Origin: Massilia eurypsychrophila
GTDB taxonomy: Bacteria; Pseudomonadota; Gammaproteobacteria; Burkholderiales; Burkholderiaceae_D
Length of the DNA: 64,000 bases
Assembly: GCF_002760655.1 (NCBI RefSeq)
Contig: NZ_PDOC01000009.1
Span: forward strand, 1 to 64,000
Direction of reading: 5' to 3'
Shown one piece after another: positions 1-7,318 of this stretch. A program made the translations under genes and the position numbers. Below the pieces are notes generated by a model that was given only the letters and a program-made list of their open reading frames with translations, did no database searches and was not told the DNA's origin. The first letter of the stretch is position 1. The number at the start of each line of letters is the position of its first letter.

Positions 1-143
1 TCATGCCAGGCGATAACGTGTCGATCACCGTCAAGCTGATCAACCCGATCGCGATGGAAGAAGGCCTGCGCTTCGCTATCCGTGAAGGCGGTCGTACCGT
101 CGGCGCCGGCGTCGTTGCCAAGATCCTGAGCGAAGGCAAATAA
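1..143 (+). CDS. tuf: Elongation factor Tu, C-terminal end (partial)
   Basis: Only the last 46 codons are inside the window, in frame from base 3 to a TAA stop at 141-143. The peptide contains [30 protein letters not shown] and ends [10 protein letters not shown], the standard end of domain III of EF-Tu, the GTPase that brings aminoacyl-tRNA to the ribosome. It lies directly before rpsJ, the usual str/S10 junction order. Which tuf copy (tufA or tufB) cannot be told from this fragment. The 5' part is outside the window. Confidence 0.97.
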   Translation, partial: MPGDNVSITVKLINPIAMEEGLRFAIREGGRTVGAGVVAKILSEGK

Positions 144-148
144 TCCCG

Positions 149-175
149 GGGGAAAGACCCTGTGGGTCTGTCCCC
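149..175 (+). terminator. Hairpin just after tuf
   Basis: Six bases after the tuf stop, GGGGAAAGACCC (149-160) faces GGGTCTGTCCCC (164-175) across a 3-base loop with one A/G-type mismatch. There is no T run, so this may be a weak terminator or RNA-stabilising hairpin. Its core, GGGTCTG-CCC, resembles the hairpin at 5113-5141. Confidence 0.4.
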
Positions 176-203
176 TCTGATGAATGCTGTCGTTTAGTAG
201 TAA

Positions 204-233
204 CAGGGCAGGGGCCTTCGGGTTCCTGCCCTG
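204..233 (+). terminator. Second hairpin between tuf and rpsJ
   Basis: CAGGGCAGG (204-212) pairs perfectly with CCTGCCCTG (225-233) around a 12-base loop. It is followed by CAGTTTC, only a weak T run. It may attenuate read-through from tuf into rpsJ; function is inferred. Confidence 0.45.
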
Positions 234-308
234 CAGTTTCATAGTACAATGTCGGTCCCCCATATATTGCCGCGCGATAAGCGCGGTTCGCTCTTTAGAG
301 GAAATATC

Positions 309-626
309 ATGTCCGCACCAAACCAGAAAATCCGCATTCGCCTGAAAGCATTCGATTACAAACTGATCGACCAGTCGGCACTCGAAATCGTTGAGACCGC
401 CAAGCGCACCGGCGCCGTCGTCAAGGGCCCAGTGCCACTGCCAACGCGCATCCAGCGTTTTGACATCCTGCGTTCGCCGCACGTCAACAAGACTTCGCGT
501 GACCAGTTTGAAATCCGTACGCACCAGCGTTTGATGGACATCGTCGACCCAACGGACAAGACCGTTGACGCGCTGATGAAGCTGGACCTGCCAGCAGGTG
601 TAGACGTCGAGATCAAGCTGCAATAA
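309..626 (+). CDS. rpsJ: 30S ribosomal protein S10 (NusE)
   Basis: The 105-residue product is a full-length S10: [15 protein letters not shown] at the start, then GPVPLPTR and the loop ending [14 protein letters not shown]10 sits in the 30S head and also acts as NusE in transcription antitermination. The ATG at 309 is chosen because GAGGAA lies 8 bases upstream; a longer in-frame start at 249 would add 20 residues foreign to the family. The normal downstream neighbour rplC is about 11.9 kb away, and a terminator follows at 662-694, so rpsJ appears to be transcribed with tuf or alone rather than as leader of the S10 operon. Confidence 0.98.
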   Translation: MSAPNQKIRIRLKAFDYKLIDQSALEIVETAKRTGAVVKGPVPLPTRIQRFDILRSPHVNKTSRDQFEIRTHQRLMDIVDPTDKTVDALMKLDLPAGVDVEIKLQ

Positions 627-661
627 TTGCTGTGAGGGCGGTCAACGCCGCCTCAGAAAAT

Positions 662-694
662 GCCGGAGCCGCATATGCGCCTCCGGTTTTTTTT
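662..694 (+). terminator. Rho-independent terminator after rpsJ
   Basis: CCGGAG (663-668) pairs with CTCCGG (681-686) and is followed by eight T residues (687-694). This is a convincing intrinsic terminator and shows that transcription from rpsJ is not expected to reach rplC. Confidence 0.85.
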
Positions 695-738
695 CGCCTG
701 AATGTCTACCTTCCTGTCGATAGCCAGCAGCCTAAGAT

Positions 739-764
739 GGTCGTTCCCGCGCGGGCGGGATTCC
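739..764 (+). repeat. REP-like palindromic element
   Basis: The stretch contains TTCCCGCGCGGGCGGGA, a GC-rich imperfect palindrome of the kind that recurs as extragenic REP elements in many proteobacteria. Only this copy was noticed in the window, so repetition in the genome is presumed, not seen. Confidence 0.35.
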
Positions 765-827
765 ATACCACATATGAACTGAGGCGCTATTTCCTCACTG
801 CGATCGTTATTTTTTTCGCGCGCGCTA

Positions 828-857
828 TTGTATGGTTCCGCAATCGCCCGCTATAAT
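828..857 (+). promoter_or_regulatory. Sigma-70-type promoter for tRNA-Val
   Basis: TTGTAT at 828-833 and a perfect TATAAT at 852-857 are separated by 18 bases and end 11 bases before the tRNA 5' end. A GC-rich GCGTCCCC discriminator follows, typical of stringently controlled stable-RNA promoters. Confidence 0.75.
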
Positions 858-868
858 GCGTCCCCTCA

Positions 869-945
869 GGGCGGTTAGTTCAGCTGGTTAGAATACTTGG
901 TCGACATCCAAGGGGTCGCAGATTCGAATTCTGCACCGCCCACCA
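869..945 (+). tRNA. tRNA-Val (GAC)
   Basis: A full 77-base cloverleaf with encoded CCA. The acceptor arms are GGGCGGT (869-875) and ACCGCCC (935-941), the D stem is GTTC/GAAT, the anticodon stem CTTGG/CCAAG closes a 7-base loop TCGACAT, and the T arm is GCAGA/TCTGC around TTCGAAT. The anticodon is GAC (903-905), reading GUC/GUU valine codons. Base 33 is C instead of the nearly universal U. The gene sits between rpsJ and the accessory block and has its own promoter. Confidence 0.93.
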
Positions 946-1071
946 GAATAGAAAAGCAGCGGCGCGTAAAGGCGACGACAAATTGGGGCCGGGTGAGTTC
1001 GCAGCGATGCGAGCGACCCCGGCCCCAATGCCGTTTACGGGCGCAAGCCGCAGGCAGTGTATGCTTTTACG

Positions 1072-1497
1072 ATGACGCCCGATACTTACCGATTGCTTGC
1101 CAACGCGGTCCTGTTCGTCCATCTGGGCGTGGTGCTGTTCATCGTCGCCGGCCTGGTGCTGATTCTGCTGGGCGGCAAATTGCACTGGCGCTGGGTCAGA
1201 AATTTATGGTTCCGCGTGCTGCACCTGGCCGCCATCGGCTACGTCGTGGCGGAATCCTGGTTCGGCATCGACTGTCCGCTAACCACCCTTGAGCAATGGT
1301 TGCGGCTGCGCGCCGGGCAGGGCGCTTTCGCCGAAGACTTCATTGCCCACTGGGTCGGCCAGGTGATGTTCTACCAGGCGCCGCCCTGGGTGTTCACGAT
1401 GGTGTACTCCCTGTTCGGCTTGCTGGTGCTGGCCAGCTGGCTGCTGGTGCGGCCGATGCCCCGCTCGCGCCAGGCGAAAACGGCAACGTCACCCTGA
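1072..1497 (+). CDS. DUF2784 family membrane protein
   Basis: The 141-residue product has about four hydrophobic segments (near residues 8-35, 50-65, 95-110 and 112-130) and motifs common in DUF2784 proteins: VLFVHLGVVLFIV, the HWRWVRN turn, WFGIDCPLTTLE and the Phe-Tyr-Gln-Ala-Pro-Pro-Trp segment. The function of the family is unknown; it is an inner-membrane protein. ATG 1072 is preferred over an in-frame GTG at 1057, although neither has a good ribosome site. It is followed after 39 bases by creB on the same strand, which could be incidental. Confidence 0.75.
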   Translation: MTPDTYRLLANAVLFVHLGVVLFIVAGLVLILLGGKLHWRWVRNLWFRVLHLAAIGYVVAESWFGIDCPLTTLEQWLRLRAGQGAFAEDFIAHWVGQVMFYQAPPWVFTMVYSLFGLLVLASWLLVRPMPRSRQAKTATSP

Positions 1498-1536
1498 CTT
1501 CTTGCTCGCTGCACAAAAGGACGCGATACTCGCGTC

Positions 1537-2220
1537 ATGAAAACAATCCTGATTGCCGAGGACGAGCTCGCCATTGCCGACAGCATCGCCTACGCGCTGC
1601 GCACCGACGGCTTTCTGGCCCGCCATGTCAGCTTCGGCGCCGCCGCGCTGGACGCATTGCGCGCCTGCGGCCCCGACGCGCCGGCCCTGCTGGTGCTCGA
1701 CGTTGGCCTGCCCGACATGAACGGCTTTGAAGTGTGCCGCCAGCTGCGCCAGTTTTCCGACATCCCGGTGATTTTCCTGACTGCCCGCAGCGATGAGGTC
1801 GACCGCATCGTTGGGCTCGAAATTGGCGCCGACGACTACGTCACCAAGCCGTTCTCGCCGCGCGAACTGGTGGCGCGGATCCGCGTTGTGCTGCGCCGCC
1901 TGGCCCCGCCGGCGCCAGTCAGCGCCAGTGCCGCCCGCTTCGAACTGCGCGCCGACGAAGCGCGCATCCTGTTCCGCGGCCAGCCGCTCGAATTGACCCG
2001 CTACGAATACCTGTTGCTCAAGACGATGCTCGAGCATCCCGCCCATGTGCTGTCGCGCCCGCAACTGATGGACCGCGTCTGGGACGGCGCCCCCGATACG
2101 CTCGAGCGCACCGTGGACGCCCACGTCAAGTCGCTGCGCGCCAAGTTGCGCGCGGTCGATCCCAACATCGATCCGATCCAGACCCACCGCGGCATGGGCT
2201 ACAGCCTGATCGTTGCATGA
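1537..2220 (+). CDS. creB: Two-component response regulator CreB
   Basis: A 227-residue OmpR-type regulator. The receiver domain (about 1-118) shows the acidic pair E8-D9, phosphoacceptor D55 in LVLDVGLPD, T82 and K104 in DDYVTKPF. The C-terminal winged helix (about 130-225) ends with the YSLIV wing. The assignment to CreB rests on overlap with a CreC-like kinase and a CreD domain in the usual creBCD order. CreB controls the Cre regulon, linked in Enterobacteria and Aeromonas to growth-phase and beta-lactam/envelope responses. Its stop overlaps the kinase start by four bases, so the two are translationally coupled. creA is not present. Confidence 0.88.
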   Translation: MKTILIAEDELAIADSIAYALRTDGFLARHVSFGAAALDALRACGPDAPALLVLDVGLPDMNGFEVCRQLRQFSDIPVIFLTARSDEVDRIVGLEIGADDYVTKPFSPRELVARIRVVLRRLAPPAPVSASAARFELRADEARILFRGQPLELTRYEYLLLKTMLEHPAHVLSRPQLMDRVWDGAPDTLERTVDAHVKSLRAKLRAVDPNIDPIQTHRGMGYSLIVA

Positions 2221-5108
2221 AGATCGGGCTGCGCATCTTGCTCGGCTACTTCCTGATCGTCGGGCTGGCCGCGTGGTTCCTGCTCAACGTCTTCGTCGAG
2301 GAAGTGCGCCCTGGCGTCAAGGCCACGCTGGAAGACACGCTGCACGACACCGCCAGCCTGCTCGCGGTGCTGGTCGCCGACGACGTCAAGGCAGGCAAGG
2401 TCGACGGTTCCTTGCTGCTGGCGCGCGTGCGCCAGTACGCTGAAGCGGGCCAGGCGCCGAACGGCGACGGCGGGCAGCCGCCGCGCCTTAGCTACCGCAT
2501 CTACGTCACCGACGAGCGCGGCATCGTGCTGTTCGATTCGGAGAACAAGGCGGCCGGCATGGATTATTCGCGCTGGAACGATGTCTACCTGACCTTGCAG
2601 GGCAAGTACGGCAGCCGCAGCAGCCGCGCCGACCCGCTTGATGACGCCAGCGCGGTGATGCACGTGGCAGCGCCGGTGCGCGACGGCGAGCGGATCATCG
2701 GCGTGCTGACGGTGGCCAAGCCGTTTTCCACCGTGCAGCCCTTCGTCAAGCGCAGCCAGGCCAATGTCATGCAGGGCGGTGCGCTGGTGATGGGGCTGTC
2801 GCTGCTGATCGGCATCGCGCTGGCGTGGCGGCTGACCCGCTCGCTCGGCAAGCTGAGCGACTACGCGGCCACGGTCGAGGCGGGCGGGAAGGCGGCGCTG
2901 CCGGCGCTGGGAAACGGCGAAATCGGCATGCTAGGACGTGCGCTGGAGGCGATGCGGGTGCGGCTGGAAGGCAAGCAATACGCCGAGCAACTGATGCACA
3001 CGCTGGCGCACGAACTGAAAAGCCCGATCGCGGCGATCCAGGGTTCGGCCGAGCTGATGCGCGAAGACATGCCGGAGGAGCAGCGCGCCCACTTCCTGGG
3101 CAACATCCTGGAGCAGAACACGCGCCAGAAACAGCTGATCGAGCGCCTGCTGGCGCTGGTGCAGGTCGAGCAGCAGCAACAGCTGGCGTCGCCGGCGCCG
3201 ATTGCCTTGCCGGCGCTGCTGGCGCAGGTGGCGGCCGACAGCGCAGCCCGGCTGGCGCGGCGCCAGCAGCAGCTGCGCATCGACGCCGCCGATCTGGTGC
3301 TGCGCGGCGACGCCTTGCTGCTGCGCCAGGCAATCGGCAACCTGGTCGACAACGCCGCCGATTTCGCGCCGGCCGGCAGCGAAATCGTGCTGCGCGCCGC
3401 GCGTGAAGGCGACCAGCTCATCGTGACGGTGCGCGACCGCGGCGACGGCATCCCCGAATTCGCCCGCGAACGCCTGTTCGAACGCTTCTACTCGCTGCCG
3501 CGGCCCGACGGCGCGCGCAGCACCGGCCTGGGCCTGACCTTCGTGCGCGAAGTGGCGATCCTGCACGGCGGTAGCGCGGCGGTGGCGAGCGACCCGGACG
3601 GCGGCACCTGCGCCACCTTGCGCCTGGCGGTCATTGCGCAAGCCGAGCGGCTTCACACAGAACGCATCGTCCCCACACATGCAGTTTCTACAATTGCCGC
3701 ATTCCAAACAAAAGAGTCCACCATGCAAAAATCGCTGCTGTTCAAAATGCTGATCATCGGGGCGCTGATGGTTCTCATCGGCATTCCGCTGATTTTGATC
3801 CAGGCCACCATCGAGGACCGGATGGCGTTTCGCAAGCAGGCAGTCGACAGCATCGCCGCCGATTCGGTGGGCCGGCAAACGCTGGTCGGCCCGGTGCTGG
3901 TGATTCCCTACACCGACGAGTTCGAAGAGCCGGTGGTCGTCGCCAACGACCCTGCCAAGAAGGCCGAGCCCGTGCGCCGCCAGGTCGAGCGCCGCCACAT
4001 CGTCTTCCCGAACGAATTGCAGGTGGCCGGCAGCTTCGACACCGACAGCCGCTACCGCGGCATCCACAAGGTGCTGGTCTTCAGCGGCCAGCATGCGTTC
4101 ACCGGCAACTTCGATTTGCCGGCCAAGGAGGAGCTGCAACGCGGCAATCCAGCGTCGCGCCTGACGATCGGCCGGCCGTTCGTTGCCGTGTCGATCGGCG
4201 ACGTGCGCGGCATCCGCAACACGCCCAAGCTGAACTGGGACGGCCAGCTGGTGGAGTTCCGCCAGGGCAGCGGCTTACTGTCGATGAAGAGCGGCCTGCA
4301 TGCGCCGCTGGCGCCGCTGGCGCCGTTGGCCCTGGCGGCGCCGGCGCGCGCCAGATTCGCCTTCGACCTGGGCCTCGACGGCATCGAGAGCCAGCAATTT
4401 GCGCCGGTGGCGAAGCAGACGTCGGTGGCGCTGAAGTCGAACTGGCCGCATCCGCAATTTGGCGGCCACTTTTTGCCGTCGCCGAAGAACCGGGTCATCA
4501 GCGACGCCGGCTTTAGCGCCGGCTGGAGTATTTCCTCGCTGGCCAGCGACACCCAGCAGCAATTGCGGCGCGCCGAGCTGACCCCGGTGACCGACGCCAG
4601 GGGCAGCGCGATCGACAAACTCAGCGTCTCGTTCATCGAGCCGGTCAACGTCTATTCGCTGGCTGACCGCGCCACCAAGTACGGCATCCTGTTCGTCGCC
4701 CTGACGTTTGCCGCCTTTTTTGTGTTCGAGATTCTACGGCGCCTGCCGATCCATCCGGTCCAGTACCTGCTGGTCGGCCTGGCGCTGGCGCTGTTCTTCC
4801 TGTTGCTGGTGAGCTTGTCCGAGCACATCGACTTCGTGCTTGCCTACGTCGTGGCGAGCGCGGCGTGCACCGGGCTGATCGGCTTTTACCTGTCGTTCGT
4901 GCTGCACGACTGGCGCCGCGGCATGGGTTTCGGCGCCGCGCTGGCGGTGCTCTACGGCGCGCTGTACGGCCTGCTGATATCGGAGAGCAACGCGCTGATG
5001 CTGGGCAGTTTCCTGCTGTTTGCCGTGTTGGCGGCGATGATGGTGGCCACCCGCAAGGTCGACTGGTACCAGGTCGGCAAACCGGCGCCGGCGACGAACC
5101 CGAAATAG
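2217..5108 (+). CDS. creC: CreC sensor kinase fused in frame to CreD
   Basis: One uninterrupted 963-codon frame. Residues 1-about 475 are CreC: membrane segment near 5-27, periplasmic sensor, second membrane segment near 183-205, HAMP, H265 in LAHELKSP, an N box with LVDNAADF and a G box GLGLTFVREV. Residues 503-963 are CreD: an N-terminal anchor, a periplasmic region, then clustered membrane helices near the C terminus. The 27-residue joint looks like translated intergenic DNA rather than a domain linker. It contains a TACAAT -10-like box (3689-3694) and ends at an internal ATG (3723) that fits the usual CreD start. In relatives these are separate proteins, so this is either a real fusion by loss of the creC stop or a local sequence error. 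Both halves look intact. Confidence 0.85.
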   Translation: MKIGLRILLGYFLIVGLAAWFLLNVFVEEVRPGVKATLEDTLHDTASLLAVLVADDVKAGKVDGSLLLARVRQYAEAGQAPNGDGGQPPRLSYRIYVTDERGIVLFDSENKAAGMDYSRWNDVYLTLQGKYGSRSSRADPLDDASAVMHVAAPVRDGERIIGVLTVAKPFSTVQPFVKRSQANVMQGGALVMGLSLLIGIALAWRLTRSLGKLSDYAATVEAGGKAALPALGNGEIGMLGRALEAMRVRLEGKQYAEQLMHTLAHELKSPIAAIQGSAELMREDMPEEQRAHFLGNILEQNTRQKQLIERLLALVQVEQQQQLASPAPIALPALLAQVAADSAARLARRQQQLRIDAADLVLRGDALLLRQAIGNLVDNAADFAPAGSEIVLRAAREGDQLIVTVRDRGDGIPEFARERLFERFYSLPRPDGARSTGLGLTFVREVAILHGGSAAVASDPDGGTCATLRLAVIAQAERLHTERIVPTHAVSTIAAFQTKESTMQKSLLFKMLIIGALMVLIGIPLILIQATIEDRMAFRKQAVDSIAADSVGRQTLVGPVLVIPYTDEFEEPVVVANDPAKKAEPVRRQVERRHIVFPNELQVAGSFDTDSRYRGIHKVLVFSGQHAFTGNFDLPAKEELQRGNPASRLTIGRPFVAVSIGDVRGIRNTPKLNWDGQLVEFRQGSGLLSMKSGLHAPLAPLAPLALAAPARARFAFDLGLDGIESQQFAPVAKQTSVALKSNWPHPQFGGHFLPSPKNRVISDAGFSAGWSISSLASDTQQQLRRAELTPVTDARGSAIDKLSVSFIEPVNVYSLADRATKYGILFVALTFAAFFVFEILRRLPIHPVQYLLVGLALALFFLLLVSLSEHIDFVLAYVVASAACTGLIGFYLSFVLHDWRRGMGFGAALAVLYGALYGLLISESNALMLGSFLLFAVLAAMMVATRKVDWYQVGKPAPATNPK
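3723..5108 (+). CDS. creD: CreD segment, possible internal translation start
   Basis: If CreD is made separately, ATG 3723 (protein beginning MQKSLLFKML) is the expected start and gives a 461-residue inner-membrane protein. The upstream AAAGAG is only a weak ribosome site, 7-12 bases away. The domain has one N-terminal hydrophobic segment, a long periplasmic part with the GPVLVIPY motif characteristic of CreD, and several helices between about residue 340 and 445. The exact role of CreD is unknown; it is linked to envelope integrity and is the strongest Cre-regulon gene in E. coli. A single TTCAC half of the cre tag lies at 3652-3656, without the second repeat. Confidence 0.45.
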   Translation: MQKSLLFKMLIIGALMVLIGIPLILIQATIEDRMAFRKQAVDSIAADSVGRQTLVGPVLVIPYTDEFEEPVVVANDPAKKAEPVRRQVERRHIVFPNELQVAGSFDTDSRYRGIHKVLVFSGQHAFTGNFDLPAKEELQRGNPASRLTIGRPFVAVSIGDVRGIRNTPKLNWDGQLVEFRQGSGLLSMKSGLHAPLAPLAPLALAAPARARFAFDLGLDGIESQQFAPVAKQTSVALKSNWPHPQFGGHFLPSPKNRVISDAGFSAGWSISSLASDTQQQLRRAELTPVTDARGSAIDKLSVSFIEPVNVYSLADRATKYGILFVALTFAAFFVFEILRRLPIHPVQYLLVGLALALFFLLLVSLSEHIDFVLAYVVASAACTGLIGFYLSFVLHDWRRGMGFGAALAVLYGALYGLLISESNALMLGSFLLFAVLAAMMVATRKVDWYQVGKPAPATNPK

Positions 5109-5112
5109 CAAA

Positions 5113-5141
5113 GGGTCTGACCCGTCGTGTGGGTCAGACCC
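5113..5141. terminator. Hairpin between convergent creCD and terD-like genes
   Basis: GGGTCTGACCC (5113-5123) pairs with GGGTCAGACCC (5131-5141) around a short loop. It lies between the ends of two convergent genes, so a bidirectional terminator is likely, although no T run is present. The GGGTCTGACC core resembles the repeats at 44909 and 55364. Confidence 0.55.
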
Positions 5142-5166
5142 CGGTTTCGTTGGCGCAGGCTGGAAC

Positions 5167-6384
5167 TTAGTCTTTCCTGCCGGTCGTCCAGCGCAGGCCA
5201 AAGCCGAACTTGCGGTCCATCATCTCGTGCGCGCTGGTCTTGCCGTCCTGGGCGAAATACTCGGCCAGCTTGGTCACCTGCAGGCTGCCGCCGACGTTCT
5301 CGATCATGGCGATGCCGCACATCATCTGGTTGCCGCCGCCATCGAGGCGCACTTCAATCGGCGCCTGGTCCGGCATCTTGATCGACACTACTGCGTCCGT
5401 TGCAGACCAGTTCGGCGCGCCCTTGTAGATGAAAGTGAAAATCAGCGCGCGCTTGATGTCGTTGAAGTGATCGCCGTTGATGTGCAGGTTCTCGCCTTCC
5501 TTGGTCTGGCCGGTGCGGTCGTCGGCGGCCAGCTTGATGAACGGCGGCCGGTCGAGTTCGCCCCAGGCATTGCCCAGCGCCTGCACCAGGCCCTTGCGTC
5601 CGTCGGCCATCTCGTACATGCAGCCAAGGTCGAGGTCGATGCCGGTGCTGGCGGCCGCGCCGGTCAGCTTGGCCAGAAAGCCGGTCTTGGCTGGTGCCGG
5701 TGGCGTGGCGTTCTGGTTCCAGTTCAGGTTGACGTGGATGGGGCCGAAGCCGCGCGCGCCGCGCTTGTCGAGCGACACCTTGTCGCCGCGCTTGTCGAGC
5801 GTTACTTTCGACAGCGACACCGGTTTGGCGGCAGGCACGGGCACGGCTGCCGGTGCCGGCGTTGGCGTCGCAGCGGGCGCCGCCTCGGCGCCGCCGAAGT
5901 GCGCCAGCAGCGACGACAGCCCGCCATTGAAACCCTGGCCGACCGCGCCGAAGCGCCACACGTTGTCCTTGCGATAGATCTCGCCGACGATGACCGCTTT
6001 TTCATCCTGGAAGTCGGCGCCGGACCAGGCGAAGCGCACCGTCGACGACAAGGTCAGCGCGCTCGGGCCGATCGTGCGCATGGTGCCGTTGCCGTCGATG
6101 GCGGCAACGAACACCAGCTTCATGATCGACGCCGGCAGCGCTTCCAGGTTCAAGGTGAAGCGCGGCTTGCCGCCCAGCTCGAGCTTGACGGCGCCCTCGG
6201 GACTGGCGAGCTGGTTGTAGAACACCATGTAGCGCTCGTCGGACAGCTTGTCGTTGCTGTCGACGCCGAAGCACGACACGTCGACCGACATGCCGCCGGC
6301 GGCGATGTCGAGTTCGACGGTGATCGGCGAATTGCAGCCGAGGTCGGCGAGTTTGCCTTTTTGTCCGCGCGAGAATTCGTTCAT
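5167..6384 (-). CDS. TerD-superfamily stress protein, two-domain (TerA-like)
   Basis: The 405-residue protein has two TerD-like beta-sandwich domains. The first (about 1-165) has DKLSDERYMVFYNQLASPEGAV and EIYRKDNVWRFGAVGQGF, both typical of TerD/TerZ. A Pro/Ala linker follows (166-190), then a short tandem repeat, KVTLDKRG-DKVSLDKRG (193-209), then a second domain with ALIFTFIYKG and a C-terminal KFGFGLRW. This arrangement matches TerA more than single-domain TerD. Ter proteins bind calcium and are tied to tellurite, phage and oxidative stress resistance. ATG 6384 follows GGGAG, one base after the stop of the upstream lyase gene. It is the last gene of the operon. Confidence 0.85.
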   Translation of the reverse strand: MNEFSRGQKGKLADLGCNSPITVELDIAAGGMSVDVSCFGVDSNDKLSDERYMVFYNQLASPEGAVKLELGGKPRFTLNLEALPASIMKLVFVAAIDGNGTMRTIGPSALTLSSTVRFAWSGADFQDEKAVIVGEIYRKDNVWRFGAVGQGFNGGLSSLLAHFGGAEAAPAATPTPAPAAVPVPAAKPVSLSKVTLDKRGDKVSLDKRGARGFGPIHVNLNWNQNATPPAPAKTGFLAKLTGAAASTGIDLDLGCMYEMADGRKGLVQALGNAWGELDRPPFIKLAADDRTGQTKEGENLHINGDHFNDIKRALIFTFIYKGAPNWSATDAVVSIKMPDQAPIEVRLDGGGNQMMCGIAMIENVGGSLQVTKLAEYFAQDGKTSAHEMMDRKFGFGLRWTTGRKD

Positions 6385-6385
6385 G

Positions 6386-7318
6386 TCAGTCTCCCTGAGT
6401 AAGTTTGAGTTCGCCCGTCGTCGCCGCCGGGGTGGCTGCTTCGTGAGGATGGGCGCCAAATACATCCGACTGGTCCACCATCCGTTGCGCCCAGGCACGG
6501 TGGGTGGTGACTTCGCACATCGAATCGTGCATTTTAAACACGGCTGGCGCGTTGACGTCCAGAATCGCGCGGGCCGCCTCTAGGTCATGCGGCTTGACCC
6601 GGTAGTGCTGCTCGATTGGCGCGATCTGTGTCGGATGGATCGCGGTCTTGCCGACCATGCCGTAGGCGATGTCTTCCAGCACTTCCTGGTCTAGCAGCTC
6701 CGGCAAGTCGAGGTGCTCGAACACCGGCGCCGTCAGCACGAAGCCGTACGGGCGGAAGGTCGTCACCAGGCTGGCGATGACCGGCCCCAGCGGGGTGCGG
6801 TAGATCGTCATGCCGCGCGGCCGGCGCAGGCCCAGCAGGGCGAGCAGGTCGTTGCCGCCGATGCGCAGCGCCAGGATGCGGCTGCGCACGCCGGGCGCTT
6901 CGAGCACCTTGCGAAATTCGCGCATCTCGTCGTCGTTGAAGACCTCGGCCGTTTCCAGCGTCGGCATCAGCAGGTGGGCGGTATCGCGTATCTGGCGGAA
7001 ATATGCGTCGAAATTGTGGCGGGTCGACTTCGGCAGCACGAAGCCGGTCAGCTTGTCGACGCCAGGCATGGCCAGCACGCGCGCCATCACCTCGGGATTG
7101 CGCACCCGCACCCAGCGCTCGGCGCTGCTGTCGCCGCGCATATTGGCCAGCACCACCGACAGGTTGAACAGCGCCCAGCTGAGGTCGCGGTCGGCGACCG
7201 AGTCCTCGGTGCAGAAAATCAGCGAACGTGCGTGGGCGATGCGTTCGCCGTCGGCGACCGCCATCAGGTCCTTGTGGTTTGCCGGCACATACAGTGAGGC
7301 GCCCATCGATCTAGCCAT
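6386..7318 (-). CDS. HpcH/HpaI aldolase / citrate-lyase (CitE)-like C-C lyase
   Basis: A 310-residue TIM-barrel lyase-like protein. Near the start is GASLYVPANHKDLM, the CitE-type opening; RIGGNDLLALLG lies in the middle and GMVGKTAIHPTQI near 230-245, equivalent to the GKWALHP-type segment of CitE-family lyases. These enzymes cleave or form C-C bonds, usually with CoA or keto-acid substrates, but the substrate here is unknown. In Ter-linked operons this family is a regular member of the proposed nucleoside-like metabolite pathway. ATG 7318 is chosen because AGGAG lies 8 bases upstream. The gene begins 2 bases before... the preceding PRTase-PELOTA stop at 7311-7313, so the two overlap slightly. 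Confidence 0.85.
   Translation of the reverse strand: MARSMGASLYVPANHKDLMAVADGERIAHARSLIFCTEDSVADRDLSWALFNLSVVLANMRGDSSAERWVRVRNPEVMARVLAMPGVDKLTGFVLPKSTRHNFDAYFRQIRDTAHLLMPTLETAEVFNDDEMREFRKVLEAPGVRSRILALRIGGNDLLALLGLRRPRGMTIYRTPLGPVIASLVTTFRPYGFVLTAPVFEHLDLPELLDQEVLEDIAYGMVGKTAIHPTQIAPIEQHYRVKPHDLEAARAILDVNAPAVFKMHDSMCEVTTHRAWAQRMVDQSDVFGAHPHEAATPAATTGELKLTQGD

Noticed and set aside
632-856. 74-codon open frame after rpsJ
   Set aside because: It runs through the terminator and REP-like element and has no family features or ribosome site.
3652-3694. A cre tag (TTCAC-N6-TTCAC) controlling CreD
   Set aside because: Only one TTCAC is present; the second repeat at the required spacing is missing.
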